Shown: positions 23,321 through 31,468 of the stretch, piece by piece
How positions within the stretch are numbered: the first letter of the stretch is position 1
Layout of the letters: every line of letters starts with the position of its first letter
Assembly (NCBI GenBank): GCA_903845045.1
Contig: CAIMWA010000179.1
Span: 1 to 40,740 of the forward strand
From: an uncultured delta proteobacterium
Lineage (GTDB): Bacteria > Myxococcota_A > Polyangia > Polyangiales > Ga0077539
DNA: 40,740 nucleotides
Direction: 5' to 3'
Notes under the pieces: model-generated
What the model was told of the DNA's origin: nothing
What the model saw: only the letters and a program-made list of their open reading frames with translations
Databases searched by the model: none
Position numbers and translations under genes: made by a program

Positions 23321-23908
23321 ATGTTGGGATTCATCGTGGGCACGATGTGCCTCGTCGGGTTGGTGAAGACGTTGCGTCACGGCGCGTGCGGCGGGTACGG
23401 GCACGGCTACGGCCACGGAGGGTGCGGAGGCGGGCACGGGTGCGGCTCGCGGCGGCGCTTCGGCGGCGGATGGGGCCCTGGGCACGGGCACGAAGGCGAG
23501 GGCGGTCCCGACGGTTGGGGCCGCGGACGATGGAACGACGGCAGCGCGCTGCGCATGCTTCTGCGGCCGCTGTTCGAGCGGCTGGTGACGACGCCGGGGC
23601 AGGAGCGGGCGATCCTCGAGGCGGCCGAGGCGCTGCGGTCGAAGATGGCCGCGACGCGCGATGCGCTGCACGCGACGCGCGCCGGGGTTGCGACGGCGTT
23701 CCGGGCTGAGCACTTCGACGAGGCCGTGATGGGCGAGACCTTCGCCAAGCAGGACGAGTCCCTCGAAGTCGCGCAGAAGGCGCTCTTCGAGGCGCTGCAG
23801 AAGGTGCACGACGCCCTCGACCCGGCTCAGCGCGCGGCGTTCGCCGACCATTTCGAGCGGCTCGCCGGCGGCTTCGGTCGCTGGGGCCACGGACCGTACC
23901 GGGCGTGA
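23321..23908 (+). CDS. CpxP/Spy-like His/Gly-rich periplasmic protein
   Basis: The 195-residue protein starts with a hydrophobic segment (L-G-F-I-V-G-T-M-C-L-V-G-L-V) that acts as a signal or anchor. Residues about 21-63 are unusually rich in Gly and His with four Cys (GYGHGYGHGG; CGGGHGCG; GHGHEGEGG), a likely metal-binding stretch. The remainder is an all-helical domain with L-D-P-A-Q-R-A-A-F near the end, like the LTxxQ motifs of CpxP, Spy and heavy-metal sensor proteins. ATG 23321 has AAGAGGAG about 9 bases upstream. It is the first gene of a run that contains a response regulator and histidine kinase, the arrangement of an envelope or metal stress system where this protein holds the kinase inactive (inference). 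Confidence 0.82.
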   Translation: MLGFIVGTMCLVGLVKTLRHGACGGYGHGYGHGGCGGGHGCGSRRRFGGGWGPGHGHEGEGGPDGWGRGRWNDGSALRMLLRPLFERLVTTPGQERAILEAAEALRSKMAATRDALHATRAGVATAFRAEHFDEAVMGETFAKQDESLEVAQKALFEALQKVHDALDPAQRAAFADHFERLAGGFGRWGHGPYRA

Positions 23909-23928
23909 ACCGAGAGGAGCGAAGGACC

Positions 23929-24108
23929 ATGCGACGAAGAATCAAGGTGGCAGTGCTCGCCCTGGGTGTGCTGGTTGGGTACGGATCGGCCTTCTGCGGA
24001 GCGCATGCGCACCATGTGCGGCGCGAGGCCTTCGAGCGGCACGTCGCGCAGGTGTGCGTCGACGCCGCGAGAGGGACCGGGTCGCCGGCGCCGACGGCGC
24101 GCTGGTAG
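23929..24108 (+). CDS. Small secreted or membrane protein, unknown
   Basis: The 59-residue protein has a basic start (M-R-R-R-I-K) and one hydrophobic stretch (V-A-V-L-A-L-G-V-L-V-G-Y-G-S-A-F) that may be cut after A-H-A. The remainder has three His and two Cys in the chain. ATG 23929 has AGAGGAG about 10 bases upstream; a GTG at 23905 overlapping the previous stop is an alternative start that adds a basic extension. It sits between the CpxP-like gene and the response regulator, so a role with that sensor system is plausible but unproven. Confidence 0.6.
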   Translation: MRRRIKVAVLALGVLVGYGSAFCGAHAHHVRREAFERHVAQVCVDAARGTGSPAPTARW

Positions 24109-24123
24109 GCTGACGGACGCGTG

Positions 24124-24822
24124 ATGACGGTCCGCGTGCTCCACATCGACGACGACGCGCGGTTCGCCGAGCTGGTCGCGAAGTACCTCACCCAGAACGG
24201 GATGACGGTGCTCCACGCTCCGGACGGCGGCCGAGGCCTTGCGATGCTGGAGCGCGCGGACGTCGACGTCGTGCTGCTCGACGTGATGATGCCGGGCATG
24301 GACGGCCTCGAGGTGTGCCGGCGCATTCGCGCGCGGCGCAACGTCCCGGTGGTCATGCTGACGGCGAAGGGCGACGAGACGGACCGCATCGTCGGCCTCG
24401 AGCTCGGGGCCGACGACTACCTGCCGAAGCCGTGCTCCCCGCGCGAGCTGTTGGCTCGACTGCGCGCGGTGCTTCGGCGCACGCAGCCCTCGGTGGAGGC
24501 CGAGCTTCTGCGCGCGGGCCGCGTCAGCATCGACGTTCCCCACCGCGACGTGCGCGTCGACGACCGCCACATCGAGCTGACGGGCCTCGAATTCGACCTG
24601 CTCGTGGCGCTCGCCCGCAAGGCCGGGCGCGTGGTGTCCCGCGAGGCGCTGCTGAGCGGCGCCGGCCGCGACGACGTCACCATCGGCGAGCGCGCGGTGG
24701 ACGTGCACGTGAGCCACCTCCGACAGAAGCTCGGCGACGATCCCAAGGCGCCGACGATGATCCGCACGATCCGCGGTGCCGGCTACGTGCTGCTGCGGGA
24801 CGGCGATGCACCGCCGGTCTGA
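24124..24822 (+). CDS. OmpR-family response regulator (CpxR/RstA-like)
   Basis: The 232-residue protein joins a receiver domain (1-118) and a winged-helix DNA-binding domain (about 135-228). The receiver has the acidic pocket I-D-D-D, phosphoacceptor Asp53 in LLDVMMPGMDG, Thr in M-L-T-A-K-G and Lys in YLPKP. The output domain shows L-T-G-L-E-F-D-L-L, ERAVDVHVSHLRQKLG and I-R-G-A-G-Y-V. It should bind promoters as a dimer when phosphorylated by the kinase encoded next. ATG 24124 or GTG 24121 could start it; a TAGGCT box at 24106-24111 lies close upstream, so the operon may have an internal promoter with a short leader. Its end overlaps the kinase gene by 17 bp. Confidence 0.94.
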   Translation: MTVRVLHIDDDARFAELVAKYLTQNGMTVLHAPDGGRGLAMLERADVDVVLLDVMMPGMDGLEVCRRIRARRNVPVVMLTAKGDETDRIVGLELGADDYLPKPCSPRELLARLRAVLRRTQPSVEAELLRAGRVSIDVPHRDVRVDDRHIELTGLEFDLLVALARKAGRVVSREALLSGAGRDDVTIGERAVDVHVSHLRQKLGDDPKAPTMIRTIRGAGYVLLRDGDAPPV

Positions 24823-26161
24823 TCCTGCGTGCGCGCCGAGGCGTCCGCGGAGCCCGGTGCAGTGGTTCGTGGCCGCGCGGCTCCGACGACGGCTCTTCTT
24901 CGTGTTCGCGGCGGTGATCGTGGCGACGGCGATGGTCGCGTCCGGCGTGACCGCGTTGCTCGGCGAGCCCGGTGGGTGGCGGGCCCAGCAGTCGCGCGTT
25001 CGGCAGTTCGTCTCGTCGCGCTTCGCCGATGCGTGGACCGACCCGCCGGCCCGCGCCCGTCTCGCCGCCGACATCGCCCGCGACCTTCGCTTCGGGGTCG
25101 AGCTGCGTGACGCCCGCGGGGGCGTGCTGCTCGAGCAGCCTCCGCCAGGAGTCGTCGCGCGCTGCGGTCGGCCCTGGCTCCGCGCGCCGGTGCGTGACGC
25201 CGCGGGAGCGCTCGCGGGCGAGGTGCTTCTATGCGGTGGACCAGCGCACTGGGGGCCCGGGCGCACCGGGATGCTGGTGTTCGCGGTGCTCTTCGTGGTC
25301 TGGCGCATGGCGGGCGGCATCGCGCGGCGCATGGCGCGCCCTTTCGACGACCTCGTGGCGGTGGTGCGCGACCTCGGCGAGGGGCGCCTCGACCGCCGCG
25401 TTCGCCTCGGCCGCCACCGTTCCGACGAGATGGAGCTCCTCGCGCGCGTCATCAACGACATGGCGGGGCGCATCGAGACGCAACTCGCGGCGCAGCGGGA
25501 GCTCCTCGCCGCGGTGTCCCATGAGCTGCGCTCACCGCTGGCGCGCGTGCGGTTCCTCCTCGAGGCGGCGGGCGACGAGGGGGCGACGGCGGCGTCGCGC
25601 GCCGAGGCGATCACCGACGTCGAGGGCGAGCTCGGGGGCATCGACGCCCTCGTCGGCGACCTGCTGGCGGGATCGCGCCTCGACTTCAACGCCGTGCGCC
25701 GCGTCGGCCTCGAGGCTGGCGACGTCGCTCGCCGCGCGGTGGCGCACGCGGGCCTCGACGTCGGGTGCGTCGACACCCCGGCCGAGGGCATCCGTTTCGA
25801 CGGCGACGCGACGCTGCTCGGGACCGCGCTCGCGAACCTTCTCGCAAACGCGACCCGTCACGGCGACGGCGTTCGCGCCGTGCGGGTCACGCAGCGAGGC
25901 GCGGTGGTGCGCTTCGACGTCGAGGACCGCGGGCCTGGCATCCCCGACGACGAGCGTCCGCGGCTCTTCGATCCCTTCTTTCGAGGCGCCCGCGGGGCGA
26001 GCGGGCAGGGGGCCGGCCTCGGCCTCGCCTTGGTGCGGCGCATCGCCGAGGCGCATGGCGGCGGCGTGTGGGCTGAGAACATCCCCGAGGGCGGCGCGCG
26101 CGTCGGGTTCTCGGCGGCGTGCGCACCCTCGGCGGGCGCGGTAGCTTCGGAGCGCGCATGA
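24806..26161 (+). CDS. Membrane sensor histidine kinase
   Basis: The 451-residue protein has two membrane helices (about 30-51 and 154-167) flanking a small periplasmic sensor of about 100 residues, a HAMP linker, HisKA with His239 in A-V-S-H-E-L-R-S-P-L-A-R, and an HATPase_c domain with N box L-A-N-L-L-A-N-A-T-R-H, G1 DRGPGIPDDE, F box LFDPFFRG and G2 GQGAGLGLALVRRI. All phosphotransfer and ATP residues are present, so it should be active. The layout matches CpxA/RstB kinases. Start ATG 24806 overlaps the regulator gene by 17 bp; GTG 24857, with GCGGAG just upstream, would remove a 17-residue Pro/Arg-rich extension and is equally credible. The stop overlaps the next start (ATGA). Confidence 0.93.
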   Translation: MHRRSDPACAPRRPRSPVQWFVAARLRRRLFFVFAAVIVATAMVASGVTALLGEPGGWRAQQSRVRQFVSSRFADAWTDPPARARLAADIARDLRFGVELRDARGGVLLEQPPPGVVARCGRPWLRAPVRDAAGALAGEVLLCGGPAHWGPGRTGMLVFAVLFVVWRMAGGIARRMARPFDDLVAVVRDLGEGRLDRRVRLGRHRSDEMELLARVINDMAGRIETQLAAQRELLAAVSHELRSPLARVRFLLEAAGDEGATAASRAEAITDVEGELGGIDALVGDLLAGSRLDFNAVRRVGLEAGDVARRAVAHAGLDVGCVDTPAEGIRFDGDATLLGTALANLLANATRHGDGVRAVRVTQRGAVVRFDVEDRGPGIPDDERPRLFDPFFRGARGASGQGAGLGLALVRRIAEAHGGGVWAENIPEGGARVGFSAACAPSAGAVASERA

Positions 26162-26418
26162 CGTCCACCGAGTCCGACGCACCCCCGCAGATGCCACCGG
26201 AGATCGAGCGGATGAACGGAGCCCTCCGCCGCGGCGACCACGCGTCGCTGCGATCGCTCGCGAAGCGATTCGCGACGCACGACGACCCCGCGGTGCGCGA
26301 CGCGGCGCGAGCAGGCCTCGAGCGCTTCGCCCGCGATCCCTGGATCGACGCCGTCTTCGCGGTCACCGCGCTGTTGATGATCGCCCTCGCCGCGCACTAC
26401 CTCGGGAGGCCCCATTGA
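26158..26418 (+). CDS. Small tail-anchored protein, unknown
   Basis: The 86-residue protein is mostly polar with a helical repeat-like centre (I-E-R-M-N-G-A-L-R-R-G-D-H-A-S-L-R-S-L; PAVRDAARAGLERF) and a single C-terminal hydrophobic helix (A-V-F-A-V-T-A-L-L-M-I-A-L-A-A). That topology fits a tail-anchored inner-membrane protein with a cytoplasmic domain. The start overlaps the kinase stop and its own stop overlaps the next start, so it belongs to the same translation-coupled operon. No family recognised. Confidence 0.75.
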   Translation: MTSTESDAPPQMPPEIERMNGALRRGDHASLRSLAKRFATHDDPAVRDAARAGLERFARDPWIDAVFAVTALLMIALAAHYLGRPH

Positions 26419-26999
26419 CGCGCGCCCGTCACGTCCTCGCGGTCGTCGTGCTCGCGGGGTGCGGCGCGGCGCAGCGTCCCTCGAGCGGTGCCGGCGGGCC
26501 TGCCCGGGCTGCCGACTACCTTCCGCTGCACGCCGGCGCAGCCTGGAGCTACGACACCGAGACGGGCATCGGCGGCGACACCGTGCTCAACGTCATCGCC
26601 GTCGAGCACGCCGACGGAACGCACTTCGTCGTTCGGAGCGGAACCCGCCGCGAACCGTACGAGGTGCGCGACGACGGCATCGCCCGCGACGGCGAGTACC
26701 TCATCCGCGATCCGGTGCGCGCCGGGGCGACGTGGCAGGGCCACGAGGGGGCCTCCGTCGAGATTCGCTCGGCGGCTCCGTCGCGGCAGATCGGCGAGCG
26801 CACCTACCGCGACGTCATCGAGGTGCACCGGGTGTCTCCGCGCACCCACCTCGAGACCACCACCTGGTACGCCCGCGGCGTCGGCGCCATCGAGATCGTC
26901 GGCGAGACCGTGAGCTCCCTCGGCGGGCATCTCCGTGTCCGGTCGACGCTTCGGGGCTTCACCCGCGGTGACGACGTCGAGGGCGACGCTCCCCGCTGA
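26415..26999 (+). CDS. Lipoprotein of unknown function
   Basis: The 194-residue protein starts with TTG in a TTGA overlap and has a signal ending in lipobox V-L-A-G-C (Cys16). The rest is beta-rich: Y-L-P-L-H-A-G-A-A-W-S-Y-D is the common start of a lipoprotein domain in Myxococcota and other bacteria (a periplasmic beta-barrel/LolA-like fold is possible), with repeated strands to W-Y-A-R-G-V-G-A-I-E near 155. No enzyme motif is visible. As last gene of the sensor-kinase operon it may be an output or partner in the envelope. Confidence 0.8.
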   Translation: MTRARHVLAVVVLAGCGAAQRPSSGAGGPARAADYLPLHAGAAWSYDTETGIGGDTVLNVIAVEHADGTHFVVRSGTRREPYEVRDDGIARDGEYLIRDPVRAGATWQGHEGASVEIRSAAPSRQIGERTYRDVIEVHRVSPRTHLETTTWYARGVGAIEIVGETVSSLGGHLRVRSTLRGFTRGDDVEGDAPR

Positions 27000-27024
27000 G
27001 TGAATTTCGCCGCGATGCGTCAGT

Positions 27025-27042
27025 GAATCGCGTTTGCGATTC
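27025..27042. terminator. Short perfect hairpin between operon end and next gene
   Basis: GAATCGC-GTTT-GCGATTC forms a 7-bp stem with a 4-base loop, 25 bp after the lipoprotein stop and 18 bp before ATG 27061. The bases after it (TTGCGTCGTC) lack a run of T, so it may be a weak terminator, an RNA element of the next gene or an operator. Confidence 0.4.
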
Positions 27043-27060
27043 TTGCGTCGTCATCGCACC

Positions 27061-28368
27061 ATGCAAACGATGAGGCGCAGCAGGGCGTTCGTGATCAGCG
27101 TCGGGGCGGCGTCGTTCTTGGCCGCGGCGGCGGCGTCGGCGCAGTCTCGTGGTCCAGGGCCGTTCTCGGGTTCCTTCGCGGTGTCGTCGAACACCACGGT
27201 GTCGGTCACGTCGCCGATCTCGACGACCGAGGAGCGCTCTACCCGCGAGCGCCTCGAGATCACGCCGGGTTCGCGCTCGGACCTCACGATCCTCGTCACC
27301 AACGACCTCGGCGAGCGCTGCACGTTGCTGGCAAACCGCAGCAGCGACGCGGGCATCTCCCTCGCCGCGGGGCAGCGCTGCACGTTCACCGACTCGGTGC
27401 GCGACATGCGCATGAACTTCGTCCTTCGCGCGGGCTCGGGATCGATCAGCGGCGATGCGCTCTCGTTGAGCTTCTCGTGGTCGGTGTCCACCAGCACGGG
27501 CTTCCTGTCGGTCTCCGGCAGCGCCTCGCAGCACAGCTCTGGACGTCGCACCGGCGGCCATGCCGTCGCCGACGCCAACGTCCCGGCCGCGCAGCCCGTG
27601 GCGGTCGCGCCGGAGATGATGGGCAGCGATCCGAGCGCGGCGTCGCCGACGATGACGCCGGTGGTTTCGACGGGGCTGGCGCCGATGATGCCGGTGACCG
27701 TCGCGCCGCGGGTTCGGCGACGGCTTCCGCGCGCTGCCGCCGCCAACGCGCAGCGTACGGTGCGTCGCGAGACCGACCCCGACATGGCGCCCGAGGTCCA
27801 GGGCATCGCGGCGCAACCGCCGGTGGCCGTCGTTCCCGCCGCCGCGCCGACGGCGCCCGTGGCAGTGGCGACGAACTGGGGCGCTGCACCGTCGTCGCCG
27901 ATGGGCGCGCCGGCACCGTCGTCGGGTTGGGGCATCGCGGCTCCGCCTGCCGCTGCAGCCGCGCCTGCTTCGAACTGGGGAGCGCCGCAGGCCGTGTCGG
28001 CGACGACCCCCGGCGCCGTGGTGCATCCGTCGGGCTGGGTCGTCGGTCCGATGGCTTCGGCGGGCGCGGCGCCTGTTCCGGCGTCGGCCTGGGGCGCGCA
28101 GCCGGGTCCCGCGGCGGGTTGGGGCACGCAGACGACGCCTTCGATGGGCGTTGGAGCGCAGCCCGCCCCGTCGGGGTGGGGCGCCGCGTCGCCCGCTCCT
28201 GCCTGGGGGGCGCCGGCGGGACCGGGCGTGGTCTTCGGCGCGCAGACCCCGTCGGGAAGCGCAGGGTTCAGCGTGTCGGTCTCGCCCGCCACGCAGCGGC
28301 CGGTTGCTCCGTCCACGCCGGTCGCGGCCCCGGGCGGCCCTGCGATCGTGTTCGGCGCCACGCCGTGA
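27061..28368 (+). CDS. Secreted protein with Trp-Gly/Pro-Ala low-complexity repeats
   Basis: The 435-residue protein has a signal peptide (R-R-S-R, then A-S-F-L-A-A-A-A-A-S-A-Q, cleavage after A-S-A). Residues about 30-160 look folded and beta-rich, with Cys pairs (ERCTLL; QRCTF) and a basic RRVRRRLPR segment further on. Residues about 255-435 are a disordered repeat region in which Trp-Gly recurs every 10-25 residues among Pro, Ala, Ser and Thr (N-W-G-A, G-W-G-I, A-W-G-A, G-W-G-T). Function unknown; Trp-Gly/Pro-rich linkers may aid adhesion or phase separation at the surface. ATG 27061 and ATG 27070 are both possible starts. Confidence 0.75.
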   Translation: MQTMRRSRAFVISVGAASFLAAAAASAQSRGPGPFSGSFAVSSNTTVSVTSPISTTEERSTRERLEITPGSRSDLTILVTNDLGERCTLLANRSSDAGISLAAGQRCTFTDSVRDMRMNFVLRAGSGSISGDALSLSFSWSVSTSTGFLSVSGSASQHSSGRRTGGHAVADANVPAAQPVAVAPEMMGSDPSAASPTMTPVVSTGLAPMMPVTVAPRVRRRLPRAAAANAQRTVRRETDPDMAPEVQGIAAQPPVAVVPAAAPTAPVAVATNWGAAPSSPMGAPAPSSGWGIAAPPAAAAAPASNWGAPQAVSATTPGAVVHPSGWVVGPMASAGAAPVPASAWGAQPGPAAGWGTQTTPSMGVGAQPAPSGWGAASPAPAWGAPAGPGVVFGAQTPSGSAGFSVSVSPATQRPVAPSTPVAAPGGPAIVFGATP

Positions 28369-28399
28369 GGGCGTCGCCCCTCCCCGGGGAAATCGTGAC

Positions 28400-30586
28400 G
28401 TGAGCGAGTCCATCCCCGATCCGCAGCTCTTCATCAACCGGGAGCTCTCGTGGCTCGAATTCAACCAGCGCGTCCTCGACGAGGCCGCTGACCCCACGGT
28501 GCCGCTGCTCGAGCGGCTGAAGTTCGCGAGCATCGTCGCGACGAACCTCGACGAGTTCTTCATGATCCGCGTCGCGGGCGTGAAGCAGCAGCTCGCGGGC
28601 GACATCGTCGAGCTCACCGCCGACGGCCGGAACCCGCGCGCGCAGCTCACCGAGATCACCGAGCGCACGCACCGCCTCGTGCGTGACCAGTACCGGATCT
28701 ACGCCGAGTCGCTGTGCCCTGCGCTCGACGCGGCGCGCATCCAGCTCGGGGCGAAGCAGCCCGGGCCGGACCTCGCGCGCTGGATCGAGACGTACTTCCG
28801 GCAGGACATCTACCCGGTGCTCACGCCGCTGGTGATCGACCCCGGGCACCCGTTTCCGCACCTCAAGAACAAGTCGCTGAACCTCGGCATCGTGTTCGAG
28901 TCGCAGCGCGACGAGACGGGCGTGGGCTTCGCGGTGGTGCAGGTGCCGCAGATCTCGCCGCGGCTGGTGCAGCCTGGCGTCGGTGCGTCGCCGCGCCCGT
29001 GGCTGTTCCTCGAGGACATCATCGCGCGGAACCTCGCGTTGCTGATCCCCGGGCGTCGCATCTTGTCCGTCGCGCCGTTCCGCGTGACGCGCAACTGGGA
29101 CCTCGAGATCGACGAGGAGGAGGCCGACGACCTGCTCGCGACGATCCAGCAGGAGCTGCGTCGCCGCGATCGTGGCAACGCCGTGCGGCTCGAGGTGAGC
29201 GCGGGCGTCGACCCGCGGCTGCTGGCGTTGCTGCGTCGCGTGCTCAAGCTCGACGAGGGCGACGTGTACGCCATCGAGGGTCCGCTGCATCTCGGCGACC
29301 TCGCCGCCATCGCCGCCGGGGACGAGCGCCCGGAGCTGCGCGAGGAGCCCTTCACGCCGCAGGTGGTGCCGCCGTTCCGTGACGCCGAGGATCCCTTCGC
29401 GCTGGTGGCCGAGCGCGACGTCGCGCTCCATCACCCGTACGAGAGCTTCGAGTCGGTCATCGACTTCGTGACGCGGGCCGCCGACGACCCGAAGGTCCTT
29501 GCGATCAAGATCACGCTGTACCGCGCGGGCACGAACTCGCCGCTGGTGCGCATGCTGGCGCGCGCCGCGGAGAACGGGAAGCAGGTCACGGCGCTCGTCG
29601 AGATCAAGGCCCGCTTCGACGAGGAGGCCAACATCAAGTGGGCGCGCGCCCTCGAGGAGTCGGGCGTCCACGTCGTGTACGGGGTGCTCGGGCTGAAGAC
29701 GCACTGCAAGGTGTGCCTCGTCGTGCGGCGCGAGTCGTCCGGGCTCCGTCGCTACGTGCACCTGAGCACCGGCAACTACAACCCGATCAGCGCGCGGCAC
29801 TACACCGACGTCAGCTTCTTCACTGCGAGGGCCGAGATCGGCGAGGACGCGACGGCGCTCTTCAACCTGCTCACCGGCTACTGCGAGCCGCCGTCGTGGA
29901 AGCGACTCCTCGTGGCTCCGCTGAACATGCGCGAGAGGCTCATCGGCCTCATCGACCGCGAGGCCGCGCACGCGCTCGCCGGACGGCCGGCCCGCATCGT
30001 TGCGAAGCTCAACTCGCTCGTCGACGAGCGCGTCATCGGGGCGCTCTACCGGGCGTCGCAGGCCGGCGTCGACATCGACCTCATCGTGCGCGGCGTGTGC
30101 TGCCTCCGGCCCGGCATGCCCGTGGTGAGCGAGCGCATCCGGGTGATCTCCATCGTCGATCGCTTTCTCGAGCACGCACGGGTGCTGTCGCTCGAGAACG
30201 GCGGCGAGCCCGAGGTCTTCCTCTCGTCGGCCGACTGGATGCCGCGCAACTTCGTGCGGCGCGTCGAGGTGATGTTCCCCATCGAGGATCCGAACATCCG
30301 GTCTTGGGTGCGCGACATGCTCCTCGCGCGGCAGCTCGCCGACAACGTGAAGGCCCGGGAGATGCGCCCCGACGGCAGCTACGTTCGCCGAGTGCCGAAG
30401 GACGGCGAGGCGCCGTTCCGGTCGCAGACGTGGTTCATGGATCGCGCCAAGGAGCGGGCTCGCGCGAGCGTGTGGTCGCTGCCGCCGACGCCGTTCAAGA
30501 TCCTCTCGCCGGACCCGCCGGTGGTCGCCGGCGCCCCGCCCGCCGCGGCGCAGCCCGTGCGGAAGCGCAAGCGCAAGGCGCGCTGA
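28400..30586 (+). CDS. ppk1: Polyphosphate kinase 1
   Basis: The 728-residue enzyme polymerises the gamma phosphate of ATP into inorganic polyphosphate, a stress and phosphate-store polymer. Domain marks run in order: N-terminal F-I-N-R-E-L-S-W-L-E-F-N, L-E-R-L-K-F, N-L-D-E-F-F-M-I-R, L-V-I-D-P-G-H-P-F-P, H-H-P-Y-E-S-F, and the catalytic core with His435 in KTHCK, His454 in HLSTGNYN, and later R-G-V-C-C-L-R-P-G and SADWMPRN. Both His residues needed for autophosphorylation and activity are present. The start is GTG 28400, chosen because the family N-terminus begins there; an upstream frame extension is not homologous. The last ~40 residues are a basic Lys/Arg tail. Confidence 0.96.
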   Translation: MSESIPDPQLFINRELSWLEFNQRVLDEAADPTVPLLERLKFASIVATNLDEFFMIRVAGVKQQLAGDIVELTADGRNPRAQLTEITERTHRLVRDQYRIYAESLCPALDAARIQLGAKQPGPDLARWIETYFRQDIYPVLTPLVIDPGHPFPHLKNKSLNLGIVFESQRDETGVGFAVVQVPQISPRLVQPGVGASPRPWLFLEDIIARNLALLIPGRRILSVAPFRVTRNWDLEIDEEEADDLLATIQQELRRRDRGNAVRLEVSAGVDPRLLALLRRVLKLDEGDVYAIEGPLHLGDLAAIAAGDERPELREEPFTPQVVPPFRDAEDPFALVAERDVALHHPYESFESVIDFVTRAADDPKVLAIKITLYRAGTNSPLVRMLARAAENGKQVTALVEIKARFDEEANIKWARALEESGVHVVYGVLGLKTHCKVCLVVRRESSGLRRYVHLSTGNYNPISARHYTDVSFFTARAEIGEDATALFNLLTGYCEPPSWKRLLVAPLNMRERLIGLIDREAAHALAGRPARIVAKLNSLVDERVIGALYRASQAGVDIDLIVRGVCCLRPGMPVVSERIRVISIVDRFLEHARVLSLENGGEPEVFLSSADWMPRNFVRRVEVMFPIEDPNIRSWVRDMLLARQLADNVKAREMRPDGSYVRRVPKDGEAPFRSQTWFMDRAKERARASVWSLPPTPFKILSPDPPVVAGAPPAAAQPVRKRKRKAR

Positions 30587-30589
30587 TCG

Positions 30590-31468
30590 ATGACCTCGGT
30601 GGAGAACCCCGACCGCTCGCCGCCGGAGGGCTGGATCGATCCGCGAACCGTGCTGTCGCGCCACGGCCTGCGGCCGAAGGACAGCTTCGGGCAGTGCTTT
30701 CTCATCGCGCCCCACGTGGTGAAGGCGATCGTGGGGGCCGTCGCGGCGCGCTCCGACGAGACCGTGGTGGAGATCGGCACCGGCACCGGCACCCTGGCGC
30801 GGTGCCTCGCTCCGCAGGCGAGGCGCGTCGTCGCCATCGAGCGCGACCGCGACCTCGTGCACGCGCTGGAGGCCGACGGGCTGCCGCCGAACGTGGAGCT
30901 TCGCGAGGCCGACGCCGCGGCCTTCGATTACGGGGAGGTGTATGCCGCCGGCCCGACGTCGGTGGTCGGCAACCTCCCGTACCAGATCACCGGCAAGCTG
31001 CTGCGCGCGCTCACCGAGGACCTGCGCTGGCGCTGCGCCGTGGTGATGGTCCAGCAGGAGGTCGCGAAGCGCATCGCGGCGTCGCCGGGCGACGACGACT
31101 GGGGCGCTCTCTCGGTGTTCGTGCAGGCCGGGTGCGCCGTGGAGCGCGTGTGCACCGCATCGCCGGGGTGCTTTCACCCGGCGCCGAGGGTCGTCTCGGC
31201 GGTGGTGCGCCTCGTGCCCCGCGCGGTGCCGCTCGCGGTCGAGGACGACGCCTTCCGTCGCGTCGTCCACGCGCTCTTCGCGGCGCGTCGAAAGACCCTG
31301 CGCAACGGGCTCGCGCCGCTGGTCGGTCGCGATCGTGCGGCGGCTGTTTGCGAGGTGGCGGGCGTCGACCCCGGGGTGCGCCCGGAGACCCTCGCCATCG
31401 TCGACCTCGCGCGGCTCACCGCGGCGGTGCAGGCACAGGCGCGGGCGCAGTCGCAGTCCCAGGGCTGA
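30590..31468 (+). CDS. rsmA: 16S rRNA (adenine1518/1519-N6) dimethyltransferase
   Basis: The 292-residue protein (KsgA/RsmA) dimethylates two adjacent adenines in helix 45 of 16S rRNA during small-subunit maturation, using S-adenosylmethionine. Motifs: F-G-Q-C-F-L for RNA binding near 33-38, motif I VVEIGTGTGTL, acidic ribose residue E-R-D-R, motif IV N-L-P-Y in VVGNLPYQIT, then C-F-H-P-A-P-R-V and a C-terminal A-R-R-K-T-L-R-N helical domain. It starts 3 bp after ppk1, so the two may be one operon. The C-terminus ends in a short Gln/Ala/Ser-rich tail (QAQARAQSQSQ) that overlaps the convergent gene by 53 bp; the tail is not part of the normal enzyme. Confidence 0.95.
   Translation: MTSVENPDRSPPEGWIDPRTVLSRHGLRPKDSFGQCFLIAPHVVKAIVGAVAARSDETVVEIGTGTGTLARCLAPQARRVVAIERDRDLVHALEADGLPPNVELREADAAAFDYGEVYAAGPTSVVGNLPYQITGKLLRALTEDLRWRCAVVMVQQEVAKRIAASPGDDDWGALSVFVQAGCAVERVCTASPGCFHPAPRVVSAVVRLVPRAVPLAVEDDAFRRVVHALFAARRKTLRNGLAPLVGRDRAAAVCEVAGVDPGVRPETLAIVDLARLTAAVQAQARAQSQSQG

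Noticed and set aside
28268..31270. 1000-codon minus-strand open frame
   Set aside because: It lies opposite ppk1 and rsmA, whose motifs are complete. Its Arg/His/Asp-rich translation is the typical antisense product of GC-rich coding sequence.
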